Source: Nelumbo lutea (lineage: Eukaryota; Streptophyta; Magnoliopsida; Proteales; Nelumbonaceae). From it: a stretch of 64,000 nucleotides of DNA. The stretch lies in NCBI GenBank assembly GCA_022828595.1, contig JAKGHH010000005.1, forward strand, positions 24,378,193 through 24,442,192, in the 5' to 3' direction. This document shows positions 11,933 to 23,039 of this stretch, in pieces. Within the stretch, counting starts at the first letter, position 1. Every line of letters begins with the position of its first letter. Made by a program: the position numbers and the translations under genes. The notes below the pieces were generated by a model. That model did no database searches. It was not told where the DNA came from and worked only from the letters and a program-made list of their open reading frames with translations.

Positions 11933-12564
11933 ATAGACAGTGTATGCCCTTAGCTCCAATCAGAATGATGTACATTATGACATTTATTGTAAATGAATAC
12001 AGTACATATTTTATTCATGTTATTATGGTGTGTTTATGTACAATATCCTTAAACTCAATACTTATTAGTTTAGAATCTTCATAGCCATTGGATAGACCTA
12101 GGGAGATTTATCATACCAAGGATGACAATGATGTGCCGCCAAGTTGGTTGGGGTGGCTTGTCTTAGCTGCCAAGGTGAGACCTGAGGTACATGCAATGTG
12201 GGTTTTCTTGAAACCCTAAACTAGACCAAAATTCCAGTATTGCCCCAGACCTTGGAGATAGATGGGAAAAATTGGAATGTTACACTTTACCCCTAGACTC
12301 GATTATGATACTACTCTAGGTGTTAGATTGGACTGTCTTTGATATGCCAATCAGTGAAATCCTTAGAGGGGGTCAAAACATGGGTATGTTGGGACAGTCC
12401 GAGAATTCATCTGATTGGGTGATCATAGTAACAAGATCAGCCCCTTTGTCGGATAAAGTAAATGATCAGGGATGCACTCTATTTGACGGAAACCAAAACT
12501 GCTGGCAGTCAATTTCAACCATTGAAATTTGTTTTGCAAAATATATTTATATAGAGATATACAT

Positions 12565-12611
<47 letters not shown>

Positions 12612-14008
12612 GGTTTCAAAATGTTTGCAAAAGGTTTTAATTCCTGGGATCCATGTGAATAGAGAGTGCAGCACTGTACCTTGCAACCGAGGGAGATGTC
12701 CTCTCTTGCCTTGCGGTGTTTGATCATTATGGGCTGAGAGGCTAAGTGAAAGACCATAGAGGGTAATACCTGATCGGCTAATCTTGCATCTACCCATAGT
12801 CCTTGGGTTTTTATAAGGTGGCTTGACCCAAGGACCATTTAGTGTAAATGTTGGGCCCATTAAGAACCCATGGTGATGGACTCAAGGGTTCACTATCTCC
12901 TACAGTGAATTTGGCCAAGCCTTGTAACAGAGGCTGGGTTGAACCCTTGTGGCTGATGTGTAGATCAATGTTTGGGTCCCACGCTATACAAGGATAACCA
13001 ACTGGGCAGTAGATTGTGAGGATAAGTGAGCACATAGACTTAATGGGCCTAAAGCTCAATCCGAACTGGTTTAATAAGATTAATTAAAAGAGGGCAATGG
13101 TCTGACACCATACAAGGATAACCAACTGGCAGTAGATTGTGAGGATAAGTGAGCACATAGACTTAATGGGCCTAAAGCTCAATCCGAACTGGTTTAATAA
13201 GATTAATTAAAATATGGTAGTTCTGGGATTTAGATCAGTAGATAGGATAAGGGATTATCCTAATCACTCAAAGAGTTCAGATCCAAATAAAGATTTGGAT
13301 CAGGAAACTCCTAATTGGATTAGGAAGGTTGATCTTTATCTGCAGATAAGATAAGGGATTATCCTTATCACTTAAAAGAGAGTCTAGATCTAAATATAAT
13401 ATTTGGATTAGGAAACTCCTAATAGGAATAGGAGAACCTCTCTTTAAGGCTATAAATAGAAGAGTAGGGCAAACCACTAAATCATCCAACAGTCTACTGA
13501 ATTACAGAGAGAGACAACACAGTTTGACTGCACTGTCTTCTCCTGCTATTCTTTCCTGCTCTTGCCGCCCTACCCAATTCGATATCCACCAGTGGGAGTG
13601 ATCAAGAACAGTTCTTGATATTTCCTTTTTCTAGAAAAGGCAATCTGAAATTGTGCTCACCAGCCCTCCATCATTTTCTTACTAAAGAATTTGGTTCTTG
13701 TTGAAGAACTGCTCTACTGATTCTGCTTCACTTCACACTGTGTCATCTTCGGTGGAAGCAGTCTTTGGTCTTCTCCATGGGCGTGAACACTTTCATTGGG
13801 GGTTTATTATTACTCTATATCAAGTATATCCCTCTACTCCCTTTTGGTTTCAAACGTAGTCTAGTTTAGTTTCAAGATTGATGCTTGAGATTGCAATTTT
13901 CTAAAATAGGGAATGCGATTCCCACATGGGAGGTAGAGAAATTTTTGAAATTTGCCTAACCTTCTTGTAGGGTTTGGCCACCGATATGATGGATCTCTTA
14001 TCCCTTCA
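11933..14008 (+). repeat. Cop-1 3' LTR
   Basis: It starts near TAGACAGTGTATGCCC, with the first bases TGT damaged, and ends CCCTTCA before GGACT. It is longer than the 5' LTR because of an internal tandem duplication with a 124-bp offset (12987-13215). TATA at 13451-13458, AT microsatellite at 12569-12608. Confidence 0.9.
12987..13215. repeat. 124-bp-offset partial tandem duplication within Cop-1 3' LTR
   Basis: The segment from TACAAGGATAACCAACT to TTAATAAGATTAATTAAAA appears at 12987-13090 and again at 13111-13213, almost identical. It is absent from the 5' LTR, so it arose after insertion. Confidence 0.88.
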
Positions 14009-14944
14009 GGACTCTCTTTAGCATTCTAACCCTAGGAGCCACCTAACTTCTAATCTTCACCATTCAGCCTTTAGCCATTAAATCTCAGCCTTACATAATA
14101 TTGGGTGACTTCTCCTTTTCTTCTCAGCCTTAGAATCACCCTAGAACCATCCTAACCCTTCATTCTAAATGTTAGGGCACCCATATTTTTGCTAAAACCC
14201 AGCTGCCGCCCCCCTCTTTCTCTCTAATCCTAATTGTATCCACCCCTCTCTATAAAAAGGACCGAAAGGCTCCTAAGAAAGGGTTGAATTCTACCCCCAG
14301 GTAAGACGGAAGGCTGATCTTGAGAAGTTCAAGGGTAGAGGAAGAGGAAGATGCACAGGCAAGAGGAAGGGTTCCTACTTGCAATTCGCCAACACCACTA
14401 TTGCCATCTCTAGAATCTGATCACAACCACTTTTACTTAATTTTAATTTTAATTTATATTTATATTCTTTCAATTCCAATTTCATTATTTACTTTCTGCA
14501 ATTTATTTTCATTCCGTTTGATCTTTGTTTTATTTTCTGCAGATCTGCAATTCGGCCAGGTAAGATGGAAGGCCTAGCTCGAGAAGTTCAAGGGTCAAAG
14601 GAGAGATCTAGAGACTGCTACCTCTAATCGGATTACAGATTTATATTTCATTTGTTTTGTTAATTTATTTCAGTATTTATTTATATTTCTACACTTTTAA
14701 CTTTTAGTGTTGTTCAAATTCTATATTTTTCATAGTTTAATTAATTAATTTTTATATTTCTGCACTTTCCTCTTGTGTTCTTTTGTCCGGATTTGAGTGT
14801 ATATTAATTTTTCCCTCGTTTCCCTGTGGATACGACCCGTTCCCACCCATTTACTGCAATAGTATTTGTTTAAGAATCAGAAAAATTTTAAAATGATTAA
14901 ACTGGTGTTCCGAAGTGTTTAACGACGCGCTTTCGGACATACCA
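14009..14944 (+). repeat. Gy-G 5' LTR, second part
   Basis: It resumes the LTR after Cop-1, beginning with the second target copy GGACT. It has a TATAAAAA box at 14251-14258 and a U5 with CCCTGTGGATACGACC near 14822. It ends ACATACCA just before the PBS. Confidence 0.88.
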
Positions 14945-14950
14945 AGTTTT

Positions 14951-14968
14951 TGGCATCGTTGCCGAGGA
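14951..14968 (+). other. Gy-G primer-binding site (tRNA-Asp type)
   Basis: TGGCATCGTTGCCGAGGA differs from the usual tRNA-Asp complement in three positions, all G-to-A or C-to-T changes. It starts six bases after the LTR end. Confidence 0.75.
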
Positions 14969-16778
14969 AGCACAGAGAAAAATTTTTATCTGCTTTATCC
15001 AGATTTGTTTCATTATTTTTTTATTTTTGTTTTATTACTTGATCCATTATCTCATTTTAACTCTTGTTTCACTTTGATTTTGCAGGACGTAATAGCGAAA
15101 GGTGGGATACCGGAGCATTGCGGGACTATTGGACGAAAGAGAAGAGAATAGAAATTGGATTGTGTTTCAGGTGCAGTCATTCCATTTTATTTTTATTTTT
15201 AAACTCTTTTTTTATAGAATAATTATTTTTGAATTTTTAATTATTTTTTTCTAGATCCGATTTATTTTTTTTAGTATTATTTTTCCACCATTTTTTTAAA
15301 TCTATTTTTCTTTCTTTATTTTAATTTTTGTTAAAATTCCTATCTTATTAGGTTTGTGCTTTTCTTTTATTTTAGATAAAAAAGAAAAAAAATTGTTTAT
15401 TTTATTTTATTTATTGTCGCATAATTTTCTTTTGTTTATTTTATTTTCAGTTTAATTTTTAGAATAGCAGTTTTCTTGTTAGAATTTATTTTGGTAGTAG
15501 TTAATTTCTTCTTTTTTAGCAGAATTATTTCTTTTATTTTTTGTTTTCCATAATTAATTGTTGCATTATTTAATTTCCTTTTTTAGTTATTTAATTGATT
15601 AATTAATTGTTAAATAGGAAATTATTTAAATTTTCGAATTTGAGTCTAAAATTAAAATCTGAATTTAAATTTTAATTTTAATTCAAATCTGAATTTGAAT
15701 TTCAAATTTTAAAATTTATATTTTGAATTTTGAATTTAAAAAAGTATAAAAAATAAAAAATAATAATTAATATTTTAAAAGTTTTGTGTTTGGATTCCAA
15801 CATTTAGGGTTTGATATTTTAGAGCATGCTTCATATAGGATTTTTCTTTTAATTGCTGAAATTATCATTGTTTGTTGTGAATGTGTTAGGTTTTCTTTTT
15901 ATTATTTTAATTGTTCCTTTCGCTTAATTAGTTTGTTTGATTACTTTATGCTATATTGCTGAATTGCATTTTAGAAATAATTGTTCATGCATTGTAGTTG
16001 GTTGCATTTGCTTTGTTTTTTTTTTTCCGTTAATCCACTTAAGGGAATCCAATTTAAATAAGATAAGGTGGGGATTTATTTCATCACCCTCTTGGCCCAA
16101 AAATCACCACCCTTCAAGTGCGGTTTATCCTAAACCCTAATTTAAAATCTGGATAGCAAGATCCTTTAGGGAAGCCTCACACTTGGTTCAAAGGTGTGCT
16201 GAATTTTAGGAAAACTTATGATTAATTCCACTGGTGGTTGGTGTCTAAGGAAAGAGGTTAAATGGCTACGCCAAAGCGGGTTTTGTAGTTACTTAATTAG
16301 GTCCTTGCGAGAGCAAGGACAGCCTCCCACGTCCCCACCTCCTACCTAGCTAACCAAAGGAAGTAGTGTAATTCCAAGTGAACCTAAGAGGATTCACATT
16401 GGTTGAACCATTAGTTCAGGAAACCCTAGGTCAGCCCCTAGGTCGTGTGGTTGATTTGCATGCATTTTTTAAAAATTTTAAAATTTTAAATTTCAAAATC
16501 TAAATTTGAATTTAAATTTCATATTTCAAAAAAAAATAAAAAATAAAAAAATTTTAAAAATTCAAATTTGAATTTAAATTTTAAAAATTCAAATTTGAAT
16601 TTAAATTTCAAAAATTTAAATTTCAAAATCTAAATTTGAATTTAAATTTCAAAAAAACAAAAAAAAATCAAATTTGAATTTAAATTTCAAAATTTAAATA
16701 AAAAATTTAAAAACAAAAATTCAAATTCAAATTTGAGTTTAAATTTCAAAATTCAAAAAAAGGGGGGGTTAAAACAAA
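14969..16778 (+). other. Gy-G 5' leader, very AT-rich
   Basis: No supported coding. T-rich runs occupy 15180-15900. The N-terminal half of gag appears to be missing or decayed beyond recognition here. From about 16460 the tract becomes an AAATTTGAATTTAAATTT repeat field. Confidence 0.6.
16455..16765. repeat. degenerate AT-only palindromic repeat field
   Basis: Overlapping units of the form AAATTTGAATTTAAATTTCA recur at least eight times, broken by A-runs. The units are nearly self-complementary. A smaller patch of the same kind is at 15640-15740. Confidence 0.85.
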
Positions 16779-18524
16779 ATGAATTCAGTGGTTGGAGTTT
16801 GTGGAATGAAAAACTACTTCCAACCTGAGCCACAGATATATTGGAACCATGTGTGTCAACAACTGGACAAGATTAATGGGATGGCCCACAGAATTGACCA
16901 AGTCCTTGCACCTCATCAACAAAGTGGCCCATACCCAACCTTGTCAACCTATCTATCATGTTCCATTTGTGCAAGCTTGGTCCATCATGTTAGCCAGTGC
17001 CCTGCGGCAGGCCCATGTCAACCAGTCATTCAAAACCCAGTACATGTGGCCAATAGAATTTTCTAACCCAATGCTAACCCATTCTTTAGTCCATATAACC
17101 CTGGGTGGGAAAATCAGCACAACTTCAATTATAGGGCCCAAGCCTAAGAAACCCCCGCCAAATGCGCACTCCTAATGGTCTGAAGTCCAGACTCACTGGG
17201 AGTATAATGATTACCATGGGACTCAACCAGCTCAACCATGTCAAACCTATACATAGTCCCAATACAACCTATCTAACTCCATGGCCCACCAATTTTAGAG
17301 GCCACAAATGCAAAGTCAATTCCAGTAGATGCATCCTAGGAGCCAACCGGCCCAACCTTATCAGGCTTACCCACAATCTCCTCAAGCACATGCAATAGAT
17401 GACCAATTCATGCAGTTTCAACAGCTGATCCTAAGTCAACAATAATCCATTGATAGATTAGAGATCCAAATAAGACAGCTAGCCAAAGCCAAGGCAAGGA
17501 GAGAAGTAGGAAAAATACCAAGTCAACCGGTCGGAACTCCTAGATATTAGCCACCGGGTTTTCCGCCACAACAAATTCATCTACCTCCTAAGAACCCTTA
17601 GTGTGAAAATACCAAGGCCATTACAACCTTAAGGAGTGGGAGGATTTTAGAGGACCTGTGTGAGAAAAAGAGAGTTAATGAAAAGGAGCAAGAAGACCCT
17701 AAGTTGGGGGGAGAAGAAGAAGGAAATGAAACTTTAGAAGAAGAGCCTATAGTAAACCAACCCATAGCTCCCTTTCCAACTGTACTCAGAGTTTGGCCAA
17801 TGCTAAAGAACAAAGAAACTCACAATGAGGAAAGTCGGGAAGCCAATATTAACATCCCTCCCCTCAATGCGATCCAACATCTCCCTGCCTATGCCAAGTT
17901 CTTGAAAGAGTTGTGTACTCAAATGATGGAGCCACAATCAGCCCCACAAAAATTGATGCTCTCAACAGATGTTAGTGCAATTCTCCTAAATCAACTCCCA
18001 CAGAATATGAAAGACCTTAGTGCTCCTCTCATAAGTTGTGTCATCACTAGAACCACCTTTGATCAGGCTCTATTGGATCTTGGAGTCAATACAAATATGC
18101 TTTCGTCCATTCATGATAGGTTCAGGATCGGCGAGTTAGAACCTACCCCAGTAATTTTGCAACTCGCTGGTTGGTCAGTCAAGACTCCTCAAAGTGTTAT
18201 TGAGGACATCATTGTCAAGGTAGAGGGTTGTCACTTCCTAGTAGATTTTATCATCCCAAACATGGCCTTAACTGAGGATCTGAACCACATATCAATAATC
18301 TTAAGATGTCTGTTTCTAGCAATGGTCGATACAATACTAACTGTAAATCAGGGGAAATGGACATTTCATTTGGGGAGCAGGAGGTACAGCTAAATGTTTT
18401 TAGTGCTTCCAAGTATCCAGACCTAGGGAGATATGGATTCACAGTAGATATAGTGGATGACTTTTTAGATGACTTGTCTACCCCATGGTTAGCCCAGTCT
18501 GAGCCCTGTTTGTATGAGTATTAA
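16779..18524 (+). pseudogene. Gy-G gag C-terminus and protease remnant
   Basis: The gag zinc knuckle CX2CX4HX4C is near 16958-16999 (CSICASLVHHVSQC). It is followed by a broken linker containing YNPGW-like and ITTLRSGRILEDL segments; the latter is a conserved plant Athila/Tat stretch just before protease. The longest open part, 17704-18393, holds AYAKFLKELCT and then the protease core with DQALLDLGVNTNML near residue 120. In this lineage the active site usually reads DLGAS, so the Gly-Val-Asn version may be damaged. A frameshift near 18300-18390 moves the reading to the frame ending at 18522, with MDISFGEQEVQLNVF. No RT follows. I infer a structural gag-protease precursor of a pol-less element, now non-functional. 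Confidence 0.8.
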
Positions 18525-19616
18525 AGTGAATCGAAGAGTTTAGATGAAGAAAGCACGTGAATATGTCCGGTTGAAGACGTTAAACTTAGACTGGTTCGGA
18601 GGCAACCCAATGTAATTCTTTTCAGTTAATTTTAGGATTAGAGTTTTTTTTTTTTCTTGATTTGATACTAGGTGATAGACCTTGAACCCCTCAAGAAAAC
18701 CCTACTCGTTGTTCCCTATGACCCAAATCTTCTTTGCATCATTCTAGCCATGCCATTGGGGACAATGTCATTTAAGTTGGGGGAGAGGAAAGAGAGAAAA
18801 AATTAAAAAAAAAATGAGAAGCTAAGCATTTAAATATGTAGAATTAAAATTTCACTGAAAATTAATTTTTTTTTTTCATTAAAAGAGATTCCCAAACAAA
18901 AAAATTTGAGAAAACTGATAAAAGAATATTGCATTTTGTAGAAATTGGTAGCAAGTGATAAGAATCAAAATTGGTCTTATTTGAATATTGTCGACACCGT
19001 TTAGAAATTGGAAAATACTCTTAAGTTTGCCCCTACCAAGATAAGAAGAGAAAGATGGAGAAATTAGACAAAAATTCTTCAAATTGTCAGAAACAGTGGA
19101 CTACCCTGAACATAGAATTGCAAAAAAAAAAGAGAATAAAAAGTCAATGGACACCCTAGACTTAGTAACCGGGTCTTCTCGCCTAAGTCAAGTGTTTAGA
19201 TTCGCATCAAACAAAAAAGGGAATGCCAAAGACAATCACTTAACACTTCGTAACCGGGTCTCTTCACCGAAGGCAAATGCCGAGATTCGCGTAAAACGGT
19301 GAAACGTAACAAAAAATAAGTATGCATATCAAGTTCAGGGGTAGAAATCCACTATTACAAATGATAAGAAGAATACATGTCTGATTTTAAAAATAAATCT
19401 CAACTTATGAAGGCAGTTTGCAAATGGAAGGGTAAATAAGATTTTTAAGCCAAATTTCTGTAATATTCAAAGTAATACAATTTTACCCCTTAAGCACAAT
19501 ACCGATCTATATAGAGATTGAGAATTCTAGAATCTAGGTGTTTGACTAATTCTCTATGATCAGTGTAATTTTAAGGTTGTATTGCTAAGGGACAAGCAAT
19601 GATTAAGTTGGGGGTG
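18525..19616 (+). other. Gy-G 3' untranslated region with two polypurine tracts
   Basis: It contains the motif GGAGGCAACCCAAT near 18599, common downstream of pol in this lineage. A polypurine tract, AAGTTGGGGGAGAGG, lies at 18774-18788, and a second, AAGTTGGGGGTG, at 19605-19616 directly before the 3' LTR. Two similar blocks with GTAACCGGGTCTTCTC / GTAACCGGGTCTCTTC occur near 19166 and 19250. An open stretch at 19084-19302 spans these blocks and is not supported as a gene. Confidence 0.75.
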
Positions 19617-20843
19617 TGATAACTCTACATTTTGTTTCCTTAAGGGCATCATTTCAGGTGTATTTTCGGCCTTAGAATAGTCAAAGTATGCCATTTTCCT
19701 AGTTAAATGCAATGTTGTGGCCTCTAAGGGTCTTTGTGCAAATTCTGGGAAAAATTGGGAAGTTTTCATGGCTAAAATGTAGATTTTGGGAAGCTGGTGC
19801 AAAGTCCAACTGAGAGAGGGGTGTTTTGTGAAAAACTAAAAGTAGGAGGGTGCCTCCTAGCTGCTAAACCCAGTTTTGCACCCCTCTTACTGTATTAGCA
19901 TGCTCCCCATGCCTTAGCAAACCCTAGCACGCCTTTTACGCTCTTAACAAACCCTAGCCACCCTAACTGCTAAATCCTCACCTTTCATCCCTTCTAATCT
20001 CCACCATCCATTCTAGGGCACTCTCTTTAGCATTATAACCCTAAGAGCCACCGAACTTCTAATATTCACCATTCAGCCTATAGCCATTAAACCTCAGCCT
20101 TACATAATATTGGGTGCCTTCTCCTTTCTTCTCAGCCTTAGGATCAACCTAGAACCATCCTAACCCTTCATTCTAAACATTAGGGAACCCATATTTTTTC
20201 TAAAACCCAGCTGTCGCCCCCCTCTTTCTCTATAATCCCAATTGTATCCACTCTTCTCTATAAAAAGGACCCAAAGGCTCCTAAGAAAGGGTTGGATTCT
20301 ACCCCCATTTAAGACGGAAGGCTGATCTTGAAAAGTTCAAGGGTAGAGGAAGAGGAGGATGCCCAGGTAGTTCGCCAACACCACTACTGCCACATCTAGA
20401 ATCGGATCCCAACTACTTTTACTTTATTTTAGTTTTAATGTCTGCTCTTTCAATTCTAGTTTCGTTATTTACTTTCTATAATTTATTTTCATTCCATTTG
20501 ATCTTCGTTTTATTTTTTGCAGATATGCAATTCGGCCAGATAAGACAGAAGGCCTAGCTCGAGAAGTTCGAGGGTTAATTAGTACTGCAATTCATTTTAA
20601 CTTTTAGTACTGTTCGAATTCTATATTTTTCTGAGTTTAATTAATTATTTTTTATATTTTTGCTCTTCCCTCTTGTGTTCTCTTGTCCATATTTGAGTGT
20701 ATATTAATTTCTCCCTCGCTTCCCTATGGATATGACCCATTCTCACCCATTTACTGCGTTAGTATTTGTTTGAGAATTGGAAAATTTACAAATAATTAAA
20801 TTGATGTTCTGGAGTGTTAAACGATGAAATTCAAGACACACCA
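19617..20843 (+). repeat. Gy-G 3' LTR
   Basis: It begins TGATAACTCTAC after a polypurine tract and ends ACACACCA before the second CTTAT. TATAAAAA at 20269-20276. It is about 100 bp shorter than the reassembled 5' LTR because of small deletions. It gives the empty site for Cop-1 near 20010-20030. Confidence 0.92.
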
Positions 20844-20848
20844 CTTAT

Positions 20849-20884
20849 CAGTAAGTTCCCACTTACCAATAAGCAAGGGGCTAA
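20849..20884 (+). other. Gy-B polypurine tract
   Basis: CAGTAAGTTCCCACTTACC leads into AATAAGCAAGGGGCTAA, immediately followed by the TG of LTR-B. It nearly matches the tract before the Gy-A 3' LTR at 30613-30648. It is the last of the repeated modules seen at 1914-2144. Confidence 0.75.
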
Positions 20885-21510
20885 TGTATGTATATGTCGA
20901 TAGCTACGTCCATGGGGGCAAAGAAGGTGCTAAACCAATGCCACAAGAATGCTTGTGATGAGTTCACAACTTGGAACACATTTGCAATGAACTCAAAATC
21001 CACGTAGACTTCAATGAGCTGAAAGCCAACGCACACCTACGATGAGCTCAAGTTCATCGTAGGTCAAGAATGAATAAAGAAACACATGCTTCACTAATAA
21101 TGCAAGTGACAGAACATCTAGTAGGATTAGAAAAGATACATGAGATAAGTATTGAGGTCAACCATGCCATGTCAATCTAAGAGTCTCATGAAAGGAAGTA
21201 GTACACATGTATTATGAGAATCCTCAAACGAAAGGAAACCTCATCCTTGAGATATCTCATAAGACACGTGGTGAAACCTTGGAGGTGTTCCCTGACAACT
21301 GACTCTGAATACAAGATTTCCTTCCTTAATGGGAAACAAACACTTTTAGCTCTTCGGGACCTTAGGATCTATCCCTATAAATATGGGTCCAACTCATAAT
21401 GTGATCATCATTCTATTAGTTCATTCACCCTAGCCTTCACCTATCCCCTACTCGGCTTTCCTTTGTCCCTTAAGGAGACCCCCATACATAGCCTTACCTC
21501 CCAATTCACA
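20885..21510 (+). repeat. LTR-B, 3' LTR of Gy-B
   Basis: It begins TGTATGTATATG and ends AATTCACA; 626 bp. The U3 holds degenerate GATGAAC/GATGAGCTC motifs. A CTATAAATATGGG promoter-like segment lies near 21377. It is homologous to the minus-strand copy at 24844-25448, to the stump at 52507-52752 and more distantly to LTR-A. Confidence 0.78.
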
Positions 21511-21818
21511 TGGGGGGTTGTCATGGCCTTCTTGGGGTTGCTAGGGAATATGTTATCGCGCTAGGGGTTGCCAAGGCCTTCTTGGGGTTGCCACGGGATA
21601 AGTGGTCATGCCTGGGGTTTCCAGGGCCTTCCTAGGGTTACTAGGGTATATTTTATCGCACTTGGGTTTGCCAAGGCCTTATTGGGGTTTCTAGGGAATA
21701 AGTGGTTGCACCTAGGGTTGCTAGGGTATATTTCATTGCACTTGGGGTTGCCAAGGCCTTCTTGACATTTCTAGGGAATATACTATCATGCTTGGGGTTG
21801 CCAAGGCCTTCCTTGGTG
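21511..21818. repeat. minisatellite, about 60-bp units, left part
   Basis: About five degenerate units built from CTTGGGGTTGCCAAGGCCTT and a GGTTGCTAGGGAATA-like half. It continues at 23754-23875 on the far side of the solo LTR-C, so one array was split by that insertion. It follows the end of Gy-M pol and probably lies in its 3' untranslated region. Confidence 0.85.
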
Positions 21819-22730
21819 TGAGTGTCGGGAAAACCGGCTCACTTCTTGGTCATTTGTATGGAGTCGCCACCCATTAGAATAAGATAACTAGGAGTAATGG
21901 GTCTCCAAAAATTGCATTTGGTAAAACATTTTATGATTAATAGCAACTCCCTACCACCAGCCAGCCAAGATAAGACTATTCTAGGTAAGTTGAGGGAGAG
22001 AGAGGGAAGGGGTTAAGCACCCCTCTTTCTTGTCAATGTGAACACCGAAATCCCTTATTCACTTAAGACAGGTTCAAGAACTGGGTTCTCCAGCAACTCA
22101 AAGGAGCTTAGTATTTCTTCTCTTCCAGACTAGTTTCCTTTTGGATGTAGGGGCCTGAGCAAATAAGAAACATCCTAGCCTCTCAGTCATAGGAGAACAC
22201 TCTGATTTGTAGAATTAAACCAATAAGAAATAACACAAAAGCAAGCAAGTCGACAATTAAGAAAAATGAAAGTTATGAAATAAAAGTAGATAGACTGAAA
22301 AAAACTAAACTACACTATGTGAACTACTAAAACACCTCAAACCAAAGGATGAGGTAATGGGTTTTACCTCCTGTAACCTTAAGACTGATGATACTACAAA
22401 ATTTGTGTGCAGAGTTTTAGGATGTAACTGATTTTTTGGGTGGTGCCAAAACCCTACCTTGAGTTGGAGAAAGGTGTATCAGAGATGATCAACATTGCTT
22501 CTGAAGAGAAAATGATCGGCAAAGATAGTAGAGGTTTCTCCCTTTTCTTCTCTCTCAACTCTCTCTAAGCTCTTTCTCTCTCTCGTTCTTTCTTCTATAT
22601 CGGACTTAGAAGAGATTCTCTCACAATCTTCTCTCCTCTCTCAAAACCTTCATTCAATCCTCTCCATTTTCTTCTCTCCCTTCCATCTCTCTTTCTTTCT
22701 CACGAACCCTTTCTATTTTCTACTCCTACA

Positions 22731-22732
<2 letters not shown>

Positions 22733-22786
<54 letters not shown>
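22733..22786. repeat. (TC)27 microsatellite
   Basis: Uninterrupted TC run of 54 bp within solo LTR C1, in a broader pyrimidine-rich tract from 22540. Confidence 0.97.
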
Positions 22787-22791
<5 letters not shown>

Positions 22792-23039
22792 CCCATTCAG
22801 CAGCCTTCAGGCTTTCCAGAAGAAAACTATGAGAGAATGAGAACCCCCTTCCCAGCTTCTCTCCTTCGACCCCCTCTATTAGGAATAATGCCTCCTATTT
22901 ATAATGGGAAGGAAGGGGGTTTCTAAATAAAAACTAACAGAAAGGTTTTGGTGGGTAAGCTAGGGTTTGGGGGCATTCATCAGGTTGGGTCTTCAAGAGT
23001 TAAAAAAAAGGGTAAATTAAGGAAAGAAGGGCAACTCAG

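Larger units (their letters stand above)
2725..14008 (+). mobile_element. Cop-1: full-length but decayed Ty1/copia retrotransposon
   Basis: Two LTRs of about 2 kb flank a PBS, a long leader and gag-pol remnants. The imperfect 5-bp target duplication is GCACT (2720-2724) and GGACT (14009-14013). The empty site can be read in the Gy-G 3' LTR near 20019-20030. A solo LTR-D lies inside the integrase region. LTR divergence by eye is around 10%, the highest of the three copia copies, in keeping with the many stops and the nested insertion. Confidence 0.93.
2335..20843 (+). mobile_element. Gy-G: non-autonomous Athila/Tat-like gypsy element (gag-protease only), interrupted by Cop-1
   Basis: The element is bounded by the direct target duplication CTTAT at 2330-2334 and 20844-20848. 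Both LTRs begin TGATAACT and end ACCA. Inside are a tRNA-Asp-type PBS, a gag zinc knuckle, a protease domain and two polypurine tracts, but no reverse transcriptase, RNase H or integrase. Removing Cop-1 (11,284 bp plus its duplicated target) leaves about 7.2 kb. Such gag-bearing, pol-less elements must borrow enzymes from relatives. A solo LTR of the same family lies at 54291-55681. It sits inside the 3' end of Gy-B. Confidence 0.88.

Noticed and set aside
12320..12860. open stretches on both strands across the AT tract
   Set aside because: Cop-1 LTR sequence and (AT)n read-through.
18766..18790. first AAGTTGGGGG tract as the true 3' end of Gy-G
   Set aside because: No LTR follows it; the LTR begins after the second tract at 19617.
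21511..21818. possible CRISPR-like array
   Set aside because: Units are degenerate, contiguous and without unique spacers; it is a minisatellite in plant DNA.
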